Shown here piece by piece: positions 46,789 through 55,533 of a stretch of DNA of 64,000 bases. Position 1 is the stretch's first letter, and every line of letters begins with the position of its first letter. A model generated the notes under the pieces. The model saw only the letters and a program-made list of their open reading frames with translations. It made no database searches and was not told the DNA's origin. The DNA is from Burkholderia pyrrocinia (GTDB taxonomy: Bacteria > Pseudomonadota > Gammaproteobacteria > Burkholderiales > Burkholderiaceae), in contig NZ_CP094459.1 in the NCBI RefSeq assembly GCF_022809715.1, positions 1,426,001-1,490,000 on the forward strand, written 5' to 3'. The position numbers and the translations under genes were made by a program.

Positions 46789-47537
46789 ACGGCAACGCGA
46801 TCGCGCTGCATGGCGTCGTGCAGCGCTTCGGCGCGCAAACGGTGCTCGACGGCGTCGAGCTGAGCATCGCGGCCGGCGAGCGCCATGCGCTGATCGGGCC
46901 GAACGGCGCGGGCAAGTCGACGCTGTTCGGCGTGATCGCGGGCGCAACGCGGCCGACGCGCGGGCGCGTCGTATTGCACGGCGTCGAGCTGCGCGGACGC
47001 GGGCCGGTCGTCGCGAGCCGCCTCGGCATCGGCCGCAGTTTCCAGCAGACGAGCGCGTTCGCGCGGCTGACCGTATTCGACAACCTGCGCTGCGCGGCGC
47101 TGCATGCGCCGGCCGAGCGGCGGCGCTGGTGGAACCGGCTGCGCGAATCGGCGTCGGTCGATCTCGCGGCCGCGCGCGTGCTGCACGACATCGGTCTCGA
47201 CGCGCGGCGCGACACGCCGGCCGCCGAGCTGGGCTATGCGGAGCAGCGTGCGCTCGATCTCGGGATCGCGCTCGCGAGCGGTGCGCGCACGCTGCTGCTC
47301 GACGAGCCGACGGCCGGCATGAGCCGCGCGCAGGCGGCGCGGATGATCGCGCTGATCCGGGCGACGACGCAGGGCCGCACGGTATTGATGATCGAGCACG
47401 ACATGGATGCGGTGTTCGGCTTCGCCGAACGCATCACGGTGCTCGTGCGCGGCACGGTGGTCGCGACCGGCGAACCCGATGCGATCCGCGCCGATCCGGC
47501 CGTGCGCGCCGCGTATCTCGGGGAGGGCAGCATATGA
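46785..47537 (+). CDS. ABC transporter ATPase LivG-like
   Basis: 250 residues. Walker A G-P-N-G-A-G-K-S-T intact; signature L-G-Y-A-E-Q-R; Walker B T-L-L-L-D-E-P-T-A-G-M. The extra Trp/Arg-rich insert after the Q-loop is LivG-like. GGGAGGA six bases before the ATG, which overlaps the LivM stop. Confidence 0.92.
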   Translation: MNGNAIALHGVVQRFGAQTVLDGVELSIAAGERHALIGPNGAGKSTLFGVIAGATRPTRGRVVLHGVELRGRGPVVASRLGIGRSFQQTSAFARLTVFDNLRCAALHAPAERRRWWNRLRESASVDLAAARVLHDIGLDARRDTPAAELGYAEQRALDLGIALASGARTLLLDEPTAGMSRAQAARMIALIRATTQGRTVLMIEHDMDAVFGFAERITVLVRGTVVATGEPDAIRADPAVRAAYLGEGSI

Positions 47538-48241
47538 CGAACGCACTGCTCGACATTCGCGACCTGCGCGCGTGGTACGGATTGCAGCCCGTGCTCGACG
47601 GCGTCGATCTCGCGCTCGCGCCGGGCGAGACGCTCGCGCTGCTCGGCCGCAACGGCTCGGGGCGCTCGACGCTCGCGAAGGCCGTGATGGGGCTCGTGCG
47701 CACCGCCGGCTCGGTGCGCATCGCCGGCGCCGAATGCGCGGGCGCGCGCACGTTCGAGATCGCGCGGCGCGGCGTCGCTTACGTTGCCGAAAGCCGCGAC
47801 GTGTTTCCGCTGCTGACCGTGCGCGACAACCTGAAGCTCGGGCTGCGCGGCATGCGTGGCGTGGCCGAACGCGCGGCGGTCGACCGCCTGTTCGACCGTT
47901 TTCCGCTGCTGGCCGCGCGCGCGGACGTGGAGGCCGGGCGGCTGTCGGGCGGCGAGCAGCAGGTGCTCGCGCTGGTGCGTGCGCTCGCCGGCAGCCCGCG
48001 CGTGCTGATCGTCGACGAACCGGCCGAAGGGCTCGCGCCGCTCGCGGTCGACGAAGTCGGTGCGTGCCTCGCCGCGCTGCAGGACGACGGCGTCGCGATC
48101 GTGCTGATCGAGCAGCGACTGCAGCTTGCGCCGAGGTTGACGACGCGCGTCGCGGTAATGGGGCGCGGACGGATCGTCTACGACGGCGCGCTCGACGGCC
48201 TGGGCGGGGACATCGCCAACGCGTGGCTGAGCGCCGGTTGA
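47534..48241 (+). CDS. ABC transporter ATPase LivF-like with Walker A Lys-to-Arg
   Basis: 235 residues. LivF features: L-R-A-W-Y-G, signature L-S-G-G-E-Q-Q, Walker B V-L-I-V-D-E-P-A-E-G-L-A-P. The Walker A reads G-R-N-G-S-G-R-S-T: Arg44 (codon cgc, 47663-47665) replaces the catalytic lysine, which normally contacts the ATP phosphates. Such a change usually cripples hydrolysis. The partner LivG-like ATPase is intact, so the pair may have one active site, or the operon may be decaying. Overlaps the previous gene (ATGA). Confidence 0.9.
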   Translation: MTNALLDIRDLRAWYGLQPVLDGVDLALAPGETLALLGRNGSGRSTLAKAVMGLVRTAGSVRIAGAECAGARTFEIARRGVAYVAESRDVFPLLTVRDNLKLGLRGMRGVAERAAVDRLFDRFPLLAARADVEAGRLSGGEQQVLALVRALAGSPRVLIVDEPAEGLAPLAVDEVGACLAALQDDGVAIVLIEQRLQLAPRLTTRVAVMGRGRIVYDGALDGLGGDIANAWLSAG

Positions 48242-48402
48242 CGGCGCCGGACCGATTGTTCGGCTGGCCCCGCCAGACAATTCGCGTCGAGCCGCTTTAT
48301 CGCCGCCGCGCGGCACCTTAAATTGCCACTCATGCCGGGCCGCAACATCGATGCGGCGACCGGCGCCATCCATCGATAGTCATCTGACTGAGGAATGAAA
48401 TC

Positions 48403-49149
48403 ATGAGCAAGCTGGCAAACAAGGTAGCGATCGTCACGGGCGGATCGAAGGGCATCGGTGCCGCGATCGCGAAGGCGCTGGCCGCGGAAGGCGCGTCGGT
48501 CGTCGTCAATTACGCGAGCAGCAAGGCGGGTGCCGACGCGGTGGTGAGCGCGATCGTCGAAGCCGGCGGCCGTGCGGTGGCGGTCGGCGGCGACGTGTCG
48601 AAGGCAGCCGACGCGCAGCGCATCGTCGATACGGCGATCGACACGTACGGCCGTCTCGACGTGCTCGTCAACAATTCCGGCGTGTACGAATTCGCGCCGA
48701 TCGAAGCGATCACCGAAGAGCACTACCGCCGGCAGTTCGATACGAACGTGTTCGGCGTGCTGCTCACGACGCAGGCGGCCATCAAGCATCTCGGCGAAGG
48801 CGCGAGCATCATCAACATCAGCTCGGTGGTGACCAGCATCACGCCGCCCGCCAGCGCCGTCTACAGCGGCACCAAGGGCGCGGTCGACGCGATCACCGGC
48901 GTGCTCGCGCTCGAGCTCGGCCCGCGCAAGATTCGCGTGAACGCGATCAACCCGGGCATGGTCGTGACCGAAGGCACGCACAGCGCGGGCATCATCGGTT
49001 CCGATCTCGAAGCGCAGGTGCTGGGCCAGACGCCGCTCGGCCGCCTCGGCGAGCCGAACGACATCGCGTCGGTCGCCGTGTTCCTCGCGTCGGACGATGC
49101 ACGCTGGATGACCGGCGAACACCTCGTCGTGAGCGGCGGGTTGAACTGA
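48403..49149 (+). CDS. SDR-family oxidoreductase (FabG-like)
   Basis: 248 residues. Rossmann motif T-G-G-S-K-G-I-G (12-19), N-N-S-G at 89-92, catalytic Ser in I-N-I-S-S and Y-S-G-T-K (Tyr-x-x-x-Lys) are all intact. Classical SDR using NAD(P); substrate unknown. GAGGAA eight bases upstream of the start. Monocistronic, followed by a long hairpin. Confidence 0.92.
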   Translation: MSKLANKVAIVTGGSKGIGAAIAKALAAEGASVVVNYASSKAGADAVVSAIVEAGGRAVAVGGDVSKAADAQRIVDTAIDTYGRLDVLVNNSGVYEFAPIEAITEEHYRRQFDTNVFGVLLTTQAAIKHLGEGASIINISSVVTSITPPASAVYSGTKGAVDAITGVLALELGPRKIRVNAINPGMVVTEGTHSAGIIGSDLEAQVLGQTPLGRLGEPNDIASVAVFLASDDARWMTGEHLVVSGGLN

Positions 49150-49164
49150 TTGCGCGATACGGCA

Positions 49165-49204
49165 AATCGGCACCATCGGCGCGCGTGCGCCGATGGTGCC
49201 GATT
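49165..49204. terminator. Long (18-bp) hairpin terminator
   Basis: Perfect 18-bp stem (aatcggcaccatcggcgc and its complement) with loop gcgt, 15 bases after the SDR stop and 6 bases from the end of the convergent UPF0303 gene. Confidence 0.85.
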
Positions 49205-49210
49205 GCGTCG

Positions 49211-49705
49211 TCAAGCGATCATCGCCAGCGCGTTCGCGCCGACGTGCCAGCGCAGGCTCTCGACGACGAGCGCGTGATTGCGTTCGGAATCGAGCCCCGC
49301 GATCGTCATCGCACCGATGAGGCCCGCACCGGCGACACGCAACGGTACGCCACCACCGTCGAGCGCATAGTCGTCGTCCGACAGGCCCTGCGACCGTAGC
49401 GACCAGCCGGCGCGGCGAAACTGCGTGCCGACCTCGAGTGAACTCAAGCCGAAACGGAGCACCGTGTTCTGCCGGCGGCGGATCGCGTCGCTGTCTTCCG
49501 CACGGCTGCCGTCGAGCGCGCAGTAGAACAGCGGTGCCGCTTCGCCGACGATGCCGACCGCGATCGGCAGCCCGCGGCGCGATGCGATATTGATCGCGAT
49601 TTCCCCGAGCCGGCGCGCAACGTCGGCGTTGAAGTGGGGTAGCGCCATGTTCGGCGCGTCGTCGTCGAAGGGCGCGTGATCGATGCGCAGGAAGGTCGTC
49701 ACCAT
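49211..49705 (-). CDS. UPF0303 (heme-degrading-domain-like) protein
   Basis: 164 residues. G-L-P-I-A-V-G-I-V, A-L-D-G-S-R-A-E-D-S-D-A-I-R-R-R-Q-N-T-V and G-A-G-L-I-G-A-M-T-I-A-G-L-D-S-E-R-N-H match UPF0303/DUF336-like (GlcG-fold) proteins. Function not established. Start at ATG 49705 with GGAG five bases upstream. It is at the end of the minus-strand iol genes, 79 bases after iolB. Confidence 0.8.
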   Translation of the reverse strand: MVTTFLRIDHAPFDDDAPNMALPHFNADVARRLGEIAINIASRRGLPIAVGIVGEAAPLFYCALDGSRAEDSDAIRRRQNTVLRFGLSSLEVGTQFRRAGWSLRSQGLSDDDYALDGGGVPLRVAGAGLIGAMTIAGLDSERNHALVVESLRWHVGANALAMIA

Positions 49706-49784
49706 GGCGGCTCCGTATCGTCGCAAGTCGTGTTCGCGCGCCGGCGTCGCCTCGTCACGGGCCGCGCGCTCGCCCGTCGTTCGT

Positions 49785-50603
49785 TCAGCGCTTCGGCGCC
49801 GCGTCGAGCATCCACTCGTGCGCGGGATCGTTCTTGAATGCCCACGCGCGGCTCGGCCCGGCCATCACGTTCAGGTAGTACAGGTTGTAGCCGTGCGGCG
49901 CGACGACCGGGTGGTAGCCGCGCGGCACCATCACGACGTCGTGGTTCTCCACCGCGCACGCTTCGTCGAGGCTGCGGTCGTCCGTGTACACGCGCTGGAA
50001 CGCAAAGCCTTGCGGCGGATCGATCCGGTGGTAATAGGTTTCCTCGAGCGAGGTCTCGTCGGGTGCCGCGTCGCGGTCGTGCTTGTGCGGCGGATAGCTG
50101 CTCGAATGGCTGGCCGGCGTGACGACTTCGACGACCAGCAGCCGGTCGGCCGCCGGGTTGTCGCCCATCAGGATGTCGCATACGTAGCGCGTGTTGGTGC
50201 CTTGCCCGCGCACCGAACGGCGCATCCGTTCGCCGTCGAGGCGCCGCACCGGCTTGTCGCCGCTCGCGTACGGCGCGGTGCACAGCGCGACTTCCGCATC
50301 GCGCGTCGCGACCAGCGTGACGGTCTTGCCGCCCGGCACGTACAACGCGTCCGGCGACACGTCTTCGAATACGCTGTCGCGTTTGCCGAGCGCATCGTGG
50401 GTTTCGCCGTCGACGTCCGCGCGCACCGTGCCCGTCAGCACGACGACGCACAGCTCGCGCGCGCCGGTGTCGAGCGCTTCGGTGTCGCCGGCCTTCAGGC
50501 GCAGCGCGCGAAAACCGACATGCTTCCAGCCGGCCGACTCGGGCGTGACGTTGCAGATTTCGCGGTCGGCAGATGCCTTGACCAGCAGGGGAGAAATCGT
50601 CAT
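49785..50603 (-). CDS. iolB: 5-deoxy-glucuronate isomerase IolB
   Basis: 272 residues, bicupin. Converts 5-deoxy-glucuronate to 2-deoxy-5-keto-gluconate in inositol catabolism. H-S-S-S-Y-P-P-H-K-H-D and E-E-T-Y-Y-H-R are the metal-binding cupin motifs; G-Y-H-P-V-V-A-P-H-G-Y is diagnostic of IolB. Last iol enzyme gene of the minus-strand operon. Confidence 0.95.
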   Translation of the reverse strand: MTISPLLVKASADREICNVTPESAGWKHVGFRALRLKAGDTEALDTGARELCVVVLTGTVRADVDGETHDALGKRDSVFEDVSPDALYVPGGKTVTLVATRDAEVALCTAPYASGDKPVRRLDGERMRRSVRGQGTNTRYVCDILMGDNPAADRLLVVEVVTPASHSSSYPPHKHDRDAAPDETSLEETYYHRIDPPQGFAFQRVYTDDRSLDEACAVENHDVVMVPRGYHPVVAPHGYNLYYLNVMAGPSRAWAFKNDPAHEWMLDAAPKR

Positions 50604-50655
50604 GGGGTGGGGCTCCGCAATAGGGTAGGGCTCACGCGTTCCAGCACTTGCGTGC

Positions 50656-51585
50656 TCACGCGCTCAACCGGTCGACGATCGCGCGCAGCGATTCATAGCC
50701 CTTTTTCGCATACGCGTAGCTCGGCGCGACGGCCGGATCCTGCTCGGCCTCGACGACGAGCCAGCCTTCGTAGCCGGCGTCCTTCAGCGTGCGCAGCGTC
50801 GCGTCGTAGTCGAGCGCACCGTCGCCGGGCACCGTGAAGGTGCCGTTGATCACGCCGTTCAGGAAGCTCCAGCCGTCGTTGCGCGCCTGCGTGACGACCT
50901 GCGCCCGCACGTCCTTGCAATGCACGTGGACTACGCGCGACACATGCTTCTTCAGCAGCGTCACCGGGTCGGCCGCGCCGCCGAAATACGCGTGGCCGGT
51001 GTCGAACAGCAGGAACACCTTCGCCGGATCGGTCAGCGCCATCAGCCGGTCGACGTCGTCGGGCGACTCGACGTACGCGCCCATGTGGTGGTGGTAGGCG
51101 AGCTTGATCCCGTACGTGTCGAGCAGGTGCGCGCCGAACGCATCGAGGCGCGCCGCGTAGCGCCGCCATGCTGCGTCGTCGACGAAGCGCGGCCGCTTCG
51201 CGACCGGCGTGTCGATGCTGCCCTGGATCGTGCCCGCGCATTCGCCGTACACGACCACCTTCACGTCGTTGTATTGAAGCTTCGTCATGTGCGCGCGGCA
51301 GCGTTCGATTTCCGCGGCGACCGCATCGGCGTCGGTCATGCCCGGTTCGACTTCCGCGAGGAAGCCCGAATACCAGCCCGATACGCACACGAGCCCGAAC
51401 TCGGCGAGCTTCGCCTTCAGCTCGGGGCCCGTCTTCGGAAACTTGTTGCCGAGCTCGAAGCCCGCGTAGCCGATTTCGGCGCCTTCCTTCAGCGCCGTTT
51501 CGAGCGGCGTCTCGCCGCCGAGCGACGGCAGGTCGTCGTTCATCCACGACAGGGGATTGATACCGATGCGGACGTTCCAGCTCAT
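50656..51585 (-). CDS. iolE: Inosose (2-keto-myo-inositol) dehydratase IolE
   Basis: 309 residues, TIM barrel. Dehydrates 2-keto-myo-inositol to 3D-trihydroxycyclohexane-1,2-dione. I-G-I-N-P-L-S-W-M-N-D-D at the start, Y-H-H-H-M-G-A-Y and F-D-T-G-H-A-Y-F are IolE signatures with the metal ligands. 52 bases upstream of iolB in the transcript. Confidence 0.96.
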   Translation of the reverse strand: MSWNVRIGINPLSWMNDDLPSLGGETPLETALKEGAEIGYAGFELGNKFPKTGPELKAKLAEFGLVCVSGWYSGFLAEVEPGMTDADAVAAEIERCRAHMTKLQYNDVKVVVYGECAGTIQGSIDTPVAKRPRFVDDAAWRRYAARLDAFGAHLLDTYGIKLAYHHHMGAYVESPDDVDRLMALTDPAKVFLLFDTGHAYFGGAADPVTLLKKHVSRVVHVHCKDVRAQVVTQARNDGWSFLNGVINGTFTVPGDGALDYDATLRTLKDAGYEGWLVVEAEQDPAVAPSYAYAKKGYESLRAIVDRLSA

Positions 51586-51646
51586 GACGTGCTTCCTTGG
51601 TTCGAATGTGTTTTTCGCGGGGCGGATGGGCAGGCAGTGCGCGGCA

Positions 51647-53530
51647 TCAGCGCCGCTGCCGGGTCTTTGCGTCGAGATACGCGCGGTGCGCCGCTTCGAC
51701 GCCGGCGCGCTCGGATACCTGCGGCACCGCGACTTCCCACCATGCGCCGCCGTCGTCGGTCGTGCGCTTGTGCGTGGTGTCGATCACGAGTACCTGGCTC
51801 GTCTTCGCCGCGCGGGCGCGCTTCATTTCGCTGCGCAGCTCGCCGACGTCGCGCACATGCACGGCGTCGGCGCCCATCGCGCGCGCATGCATCGCGAAGT
51901 CGATCGTCGAGCGCGCGCCGCCTTCCGGCACGCAGTCGTCGAGCATGTTGTTGAAGCTCGCGCCGCCGCAATTCAGCTGCAGCCGCTCGATGCAGCCGTA
52001 GCCGCGGTTGTCGAGGATCACGACGATCAGCTTGCGGCCGAGCATCACGGAAGTGGCGAGCTCGGCGTTGAGCATCATGTACGAGCCGTCGCCGACGATC
52101 ACGATCACTTCGCGTTCGGGCCGCGCGAGCTTCGCGCCGAGGCCGCCCGCGACTTCGTAGCCCATGCACGAATACGCATAGTCCATGTGGTAGTTGCCCG
52201 GCACGCCGCTGCGCCACAGCTTGTGCAGCTCGGCCGGCAATGTGCCGGCCGCGCACACGACGAGGTCGTCGCGCGCGCTGTCGCGCCCCGCGTCGGCCGC
52301 GGAGTCGCGCACCGCGCCGATCACGTCCGCGTCGTACGGCAGCGTGTCCTTCGGCACGCGCGTCGTCAGCTCGGTCACGCGCGCGTTCCACGCGGCGGCC
52401 TGGTCGCGGTTGGCGGCCGTCCATGCCGCGTCGGCGCGCCAGCCGGCCAGCGCGGCGGACAATTGGCCGAGGCCCGTGCGCGCATCGGCGACGAGTTGCC
52501 GGCCGCGTTTCTTGCCCGCGTCGAACGGCTGCACGTTCAGGCTCAGTAGCGTCGCGTCGCCGTACAGCGCGTGCGAGCCGGTCGTGAAGTCCTGCAGCCG
52601 CGTGCCGACCGCGAGCACGACGTCGGCCTGCGCGGCGGCGCGGTTCGCGGCGGGCGAACCCGTCACGCCGATCGACCCGAGGTTCAGCGGGTGATCCCAC
52701 GCGAGGCTGCCCTTGCCGGCCTGCGATTCGGCAACCGGCACGCCGTGCGTGTCGGCGAACGCGCGCAGCGCGTCCCACGCCTGGCTGTACAGCACGCCGC
52801 CGCCGGCGACGATCAGCGGCTTCTTCGCGGCCTTCAGCACGTCGAGCGCGTCGGCGAGTTCGAGCGGGTCCGCCGGTGGGCGGCGCATCCGGATCACCGG
52901 CGGCGCGAAGAACGCCTCGGGCCAGTCGTAAGCGAAGGTCTGCACGTCCTGCGGCAGCGCGAGACACACGGGGCCGCACTGCGCGGGGTCGGTCATCACC
53001 TGGATCGCGCGCGGCAGCGCGACGAGCAGTTGCTCGGGCGACGTGATGCGGTCGAAGTAGCGCGTGACGGGGCGGAAGCAGTCGTTCGCGCTGACGTCGC
53101 CCTGTTCGAAATCCTCGACCTGCTGCAGCACGGGGTCGGGCAGCCGCGACACGAACACGTCGCCGGGCAGCAGCAGCAGCGGCAGCCGGCCGACGTGCGC
53201 GAGCGCGGCCGACGTCAGCATGTTGGTCGCGCCGGGGCCGATGCTCGACGTCGCAGCCATCATCCGCTGGCGGAAATTCGCTTTCGCGAACGCGACGGCC
53301 GCGTTGGCCATCCCTTGCTCGTTATGCGCGCGGAACGTCGGCAGCCGGTCTTTCTCGGCGTGCAATGCTTCGCCGAGCCCGGCCACGTTGCCGTGGCCGA
53401 AGATGGCGAACACGCCGCCGCAGTACGGCAGGATCTCGGTGCGGCCGTCGGGCTGGACGACTTCGGCGCGCAGGGCGGCCAGGTAGCGCACGAGCGCCTG
53501 GCTGACGGTCAGTCTCACGGTAGGGGTCAT
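51647..53530 (-). CDS. iolD: 3D-trihydroxycyclohexane-1,2-dione hydrolase IolD
   Basis: ThDP-dependent ring-opening enzyme of inositol degradation. From ATG 53530 the product is 627 residues: R-L-T-V-S-Q-A-L-V-R-Y-L, H-N-E-Q-G-M-A (ThDP glutamate), S-I-G-P-G-A-T-N-M, and the ThDP-binding G-D-G-S-Y-M-M-L-N. Starts at 53563 and 53578 are possible; the last overlaps the iolC stop as TGATG, which would allow coupled translation but adds a non-conserved stretch. Belongs to the minus-strand operon iolC-D-E-B. Confidence 0.95.
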   Translation of the reverse strand: MTPTVRLTVSQALVRYLAALRAEVVQPDGRTEILPYCGGVFAIFGHGNVAGLGEALHAEKDRLPTFRAHNEQGMANAAVAFAKANFRQRMMAATSSIGPGATNMLTSAALAHVGRLPLLLLPGDVFVSRLPDPVLQQVEDFEQGDVSANDCFRPVTRYFDRITSPEQLLVALPRAIQVMTDPAQCGPVCLALPQDVQTFAYDWPEAFFAPPVIRMRRPPADPLELADALDVLKAAKKPLIVAGGGVLYSQAWDALRAFADTHGVPVAESQAGKGSLAWDHPLNLGSIGVTGSPAANRAAAQADVVLAVGTRLQDFTTGSHALYGDATLLSLNVQPFDAGKKRGRQLVADARTGLGQLSAALAGWRADAAWTAANRDQAAAWNARVTELTTRVPKDTLPYDADVIGAVRDSAADAGRDSARDDLVVCAAGTLPAELHKLWRSGVPGNYHMDYAYSCMGYEVAGGLGAKLARPEREVIVIVGDGSYMMLNAELATSVMLGRKLIVVILDNRGYGCIERLQLNCGGASFNNMLDDCVPEGGARSTIDFAMHARAMGADAVHVRDVGELRSEMKRARAAKTSQVLVIDTTHKRTTDDGGAWWEVAVPQVSERAGVEAAHRAYLDAKTRQRR

Positions 53531-53577
53531 CGTCGGTCGGTGAAGAAGAATCGGATCGGTCATGACGGGCACGCGCA

Positions 53578-55533
53578 TCAGGCCGCGGCGGCGCGCGCGG
53601 CGCCCCGGCGGCCGAGCCACGCGTCCACGAGCTGCGCGAAGTTGCCGGCGACTTCGTCGATCAGCGCCTGGTCGTCGATCCGGCCGGCGAGCCAGTTCAG
53701 CGACGCATCGGCCCACAGCGTGCGCCCGACCATGAAGCCCTTGACGATCGGGTTGGTCGCCGAGCGGAAGCTGTCGACCAGATACTGCAGCGGCTGGTTC
53801 AGCCCGAGGATCACCGCGCCGCGGCAATGCGGGTCGCGCTCGGCGATCAGCGCAGCGAGCCGCGCCCAGCCGTCGGCGCTCAGCGGCGTGAGCTTCCACC
53901 ATTCGGGCATCACGCCGAGGTTGTAGAAGCGCGCGACCGCGCGCAGCACCGCATCGTCCTCGGTGCCGGCCGGCGTGACCGCGCGCGGCGGAATGACTTC
54001 CAGCAGCAGCTCGTTGCCGCTGGCGCGCGTGGCTTCCCACAGCTCCAGCACGCGCTGCTCCTGCTCGACGCGCAGGTCGACGTCGTCGTCGGGGTGGTAG
54101 TGGACCAGGCATTTCACGACCTGCTCGGTCGGCCAGTGCGTGAGCGACGAGCCGACCGAGCGCGTCTCGTCGAAGCGCAGCGGCCGCGAGCCCGGCAGCT
54201 CGACCGGGCGGCCGACCCACCAGCCGCGCCCGGTGGCCGACGCGAGCGCGTCGCTGCCGTAGCCGCCGCCGTCGATCAGCACGCCGACGTGGCCTTCGAT
54301 ATGGCGATCGCGCTCGACCTGTTCGGCAGCGCGCACGAGCAGGCGCTTCAGCGTCTTGATCCGCGCTTCGTCCGCGCCGGCCTGCACCGCGAGTTCGTAG
54401 AACTGGCTGCGATGGTCGAACGCCATTACGCACAGGTCGTTCCATTCGCGGCGCGGCACCGTGACGCGATGCAGGTGCGCGAGCGTGCGGTCCGCGTCGA
54501 CCACGGGATTGCGGCTGCCGTCGAACCAGTGCGCGAGTTCGGCCGGCGTCGGCATCGCGGCCGAGCACGCATGGCGCGACACGACGATCGCGCCGCATGC
54601 GTTCGCGATGCGCGTCGATTCGGCCCAGTCGCGGCCGCGCAGCAGCCCCGACAGCAGGCCCGACAGGAACGCGTCGCCCGCGCCGAGCACGTTGAGCACC
54701 TCGACGCGTTCGCCGAGGAAGGTCGGCGCAGCGTCGATCCGCGCGGGGATGTCGCCTTCGATCACGCAACAGCCGAGCGCGCCGCGCTTGACGACCAGCG
54801 TGGCGTTCGTGATCCCGCGCACCGCCTGCAACGAACCGATCAGGTCGTGCGGCACGCCGCCCGCGATCAGGAATTCCTCTTCGGTGCCGACCAGCAGGTC
54901 GAATTCGCCGAGCACCTGCTGCAACTGCCGCGTCACCTGCGCGTCCGGCACGTAGCGGTTCTCGCCCGCGCCGCGCGCGGTCAGCCCCCACAGCACGGGC
55001 CGGTAGTCGATATCGAGGATTCGCACGACGCCGTGGCGGCGCGCGTAGCCGAGCGCGGTCAGCGACGCTTCGCGCGTGGCCGGCGTCGAAAGATGCGTGC
55101 CGGTGATCGCGAGCGCACGGCAGCCGGCGATGAAGTCCTCGCGGATCTCGTCGGCGCGCACGGCCATGTCCGCGCAGTTCTCGCGCACGAACAGCAGCGG
55201 GAACGTGTCGCGATCCTTCAGCCCGAGCAGCACCAGCGCGGTGAGGCGTTCGCGGTCGGTCTGCAGCTGGCTCGTGTCGCAGCCTTCGCGCTCGAGCGTC
55301 TCGCGCAGGAAGCGGCCCATCTGCTCGTCGCCGACGCGCGAGATCATCGCGGTCTTCAGCCCGAGCCGGGCGACGCCGAACGCGACGTTGCCCGACGAGC
55401 CGCCGAGATACATCTGGAAGCTGCGCGCATCTTCCAGGCGGCTGCCGTACTGCTGCGCATAGAGATCCACGGCCACGCGGCCGAGGCAGGCGAGATCGAT
55501 GGGGCGGTCACTCGGAAAGTTCAGCAGGCTCAT
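53578..55533 (-). CDS. iolC: 5-dehydro-2-deoxygluconokinase IolC fused to a DUF2090 aldolase-like domain
   Basis: 651 residues in two parts. About 1-325 is a PfkB-family sugar kinase: L-A-C-L-G-R-V-A-V-D-L-Y, L-G-G-S-S-G-N-V-A-F-G and G-A-G-D-A-F (catalytic Asp). About 340-640 is a DUF2090 TIM-barrel-like domain (C-V-M-A-F-D-H-R-S-Q-F-Y-E-L, P-I-V-K-G-F-M-V-G-R). This fusion is common in Proteobacteria and is often annotated as kinase plus 5-dehydro-2-deoxyphosphogluconate aldolase, which would replace IolJ. First gene of the minus-strand iol operon, facing the transporter operon across a 300-base promoter region. Confidence 0.93.
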   Translation of the reverse strand: MSLLNFPSDRPIDLACLGRVAVDLYAQQYGSRLEDARSFQMYLGGSSGNVAFGVARLGLKTAMISRVGDEQMGRFLRETLEREGCDTSQLQTDRERLTALVLLGLKDRDTFPLLFVRENCADMAVRADEIREDFIAGCRALAITGTHLSTPATREASLTALGYARRHGVVRILDIDYRPVLWGLTARGAGENRYVPDAQVTRQLQQVLGEFDLLVGTEEEFLIAGGVPHDLIGSLQAVRGITNATLVVKRGALGCCVIEGDIPARIDAAPTFLGERVEVLNVLGAGDAFLSGLLSGLLRGRDWAESTRIANACGAIVVSRHACSAAMPTPAELAHWFDGSRNPVVDADRTLAHLHRVTVPRREWNDLCVMAFDHRSQFYELAVQAGADEARIKTLKRLLVRAAEQVERDRHIEGHVGVLIDGGGYGSDALASATGRGWWVGRPVELPGSRPLRFDETRSVGSSLTHWPTEQVVKCLVHYHPDDDVDLRVEQEQRVLELWEATRASGNELLLEVIPPRAVTPAGTEDDAVLRAVARFYNLGVMPEWWKLTPLSADGWARLAALIAERDPHCRGAVILGLNQPLQYLVDSFRSATNPIVKGFMVGRTLWADASLNWLAGRIDDQALIDEVAGNFAQLVDAWLGRRGAARAAAA

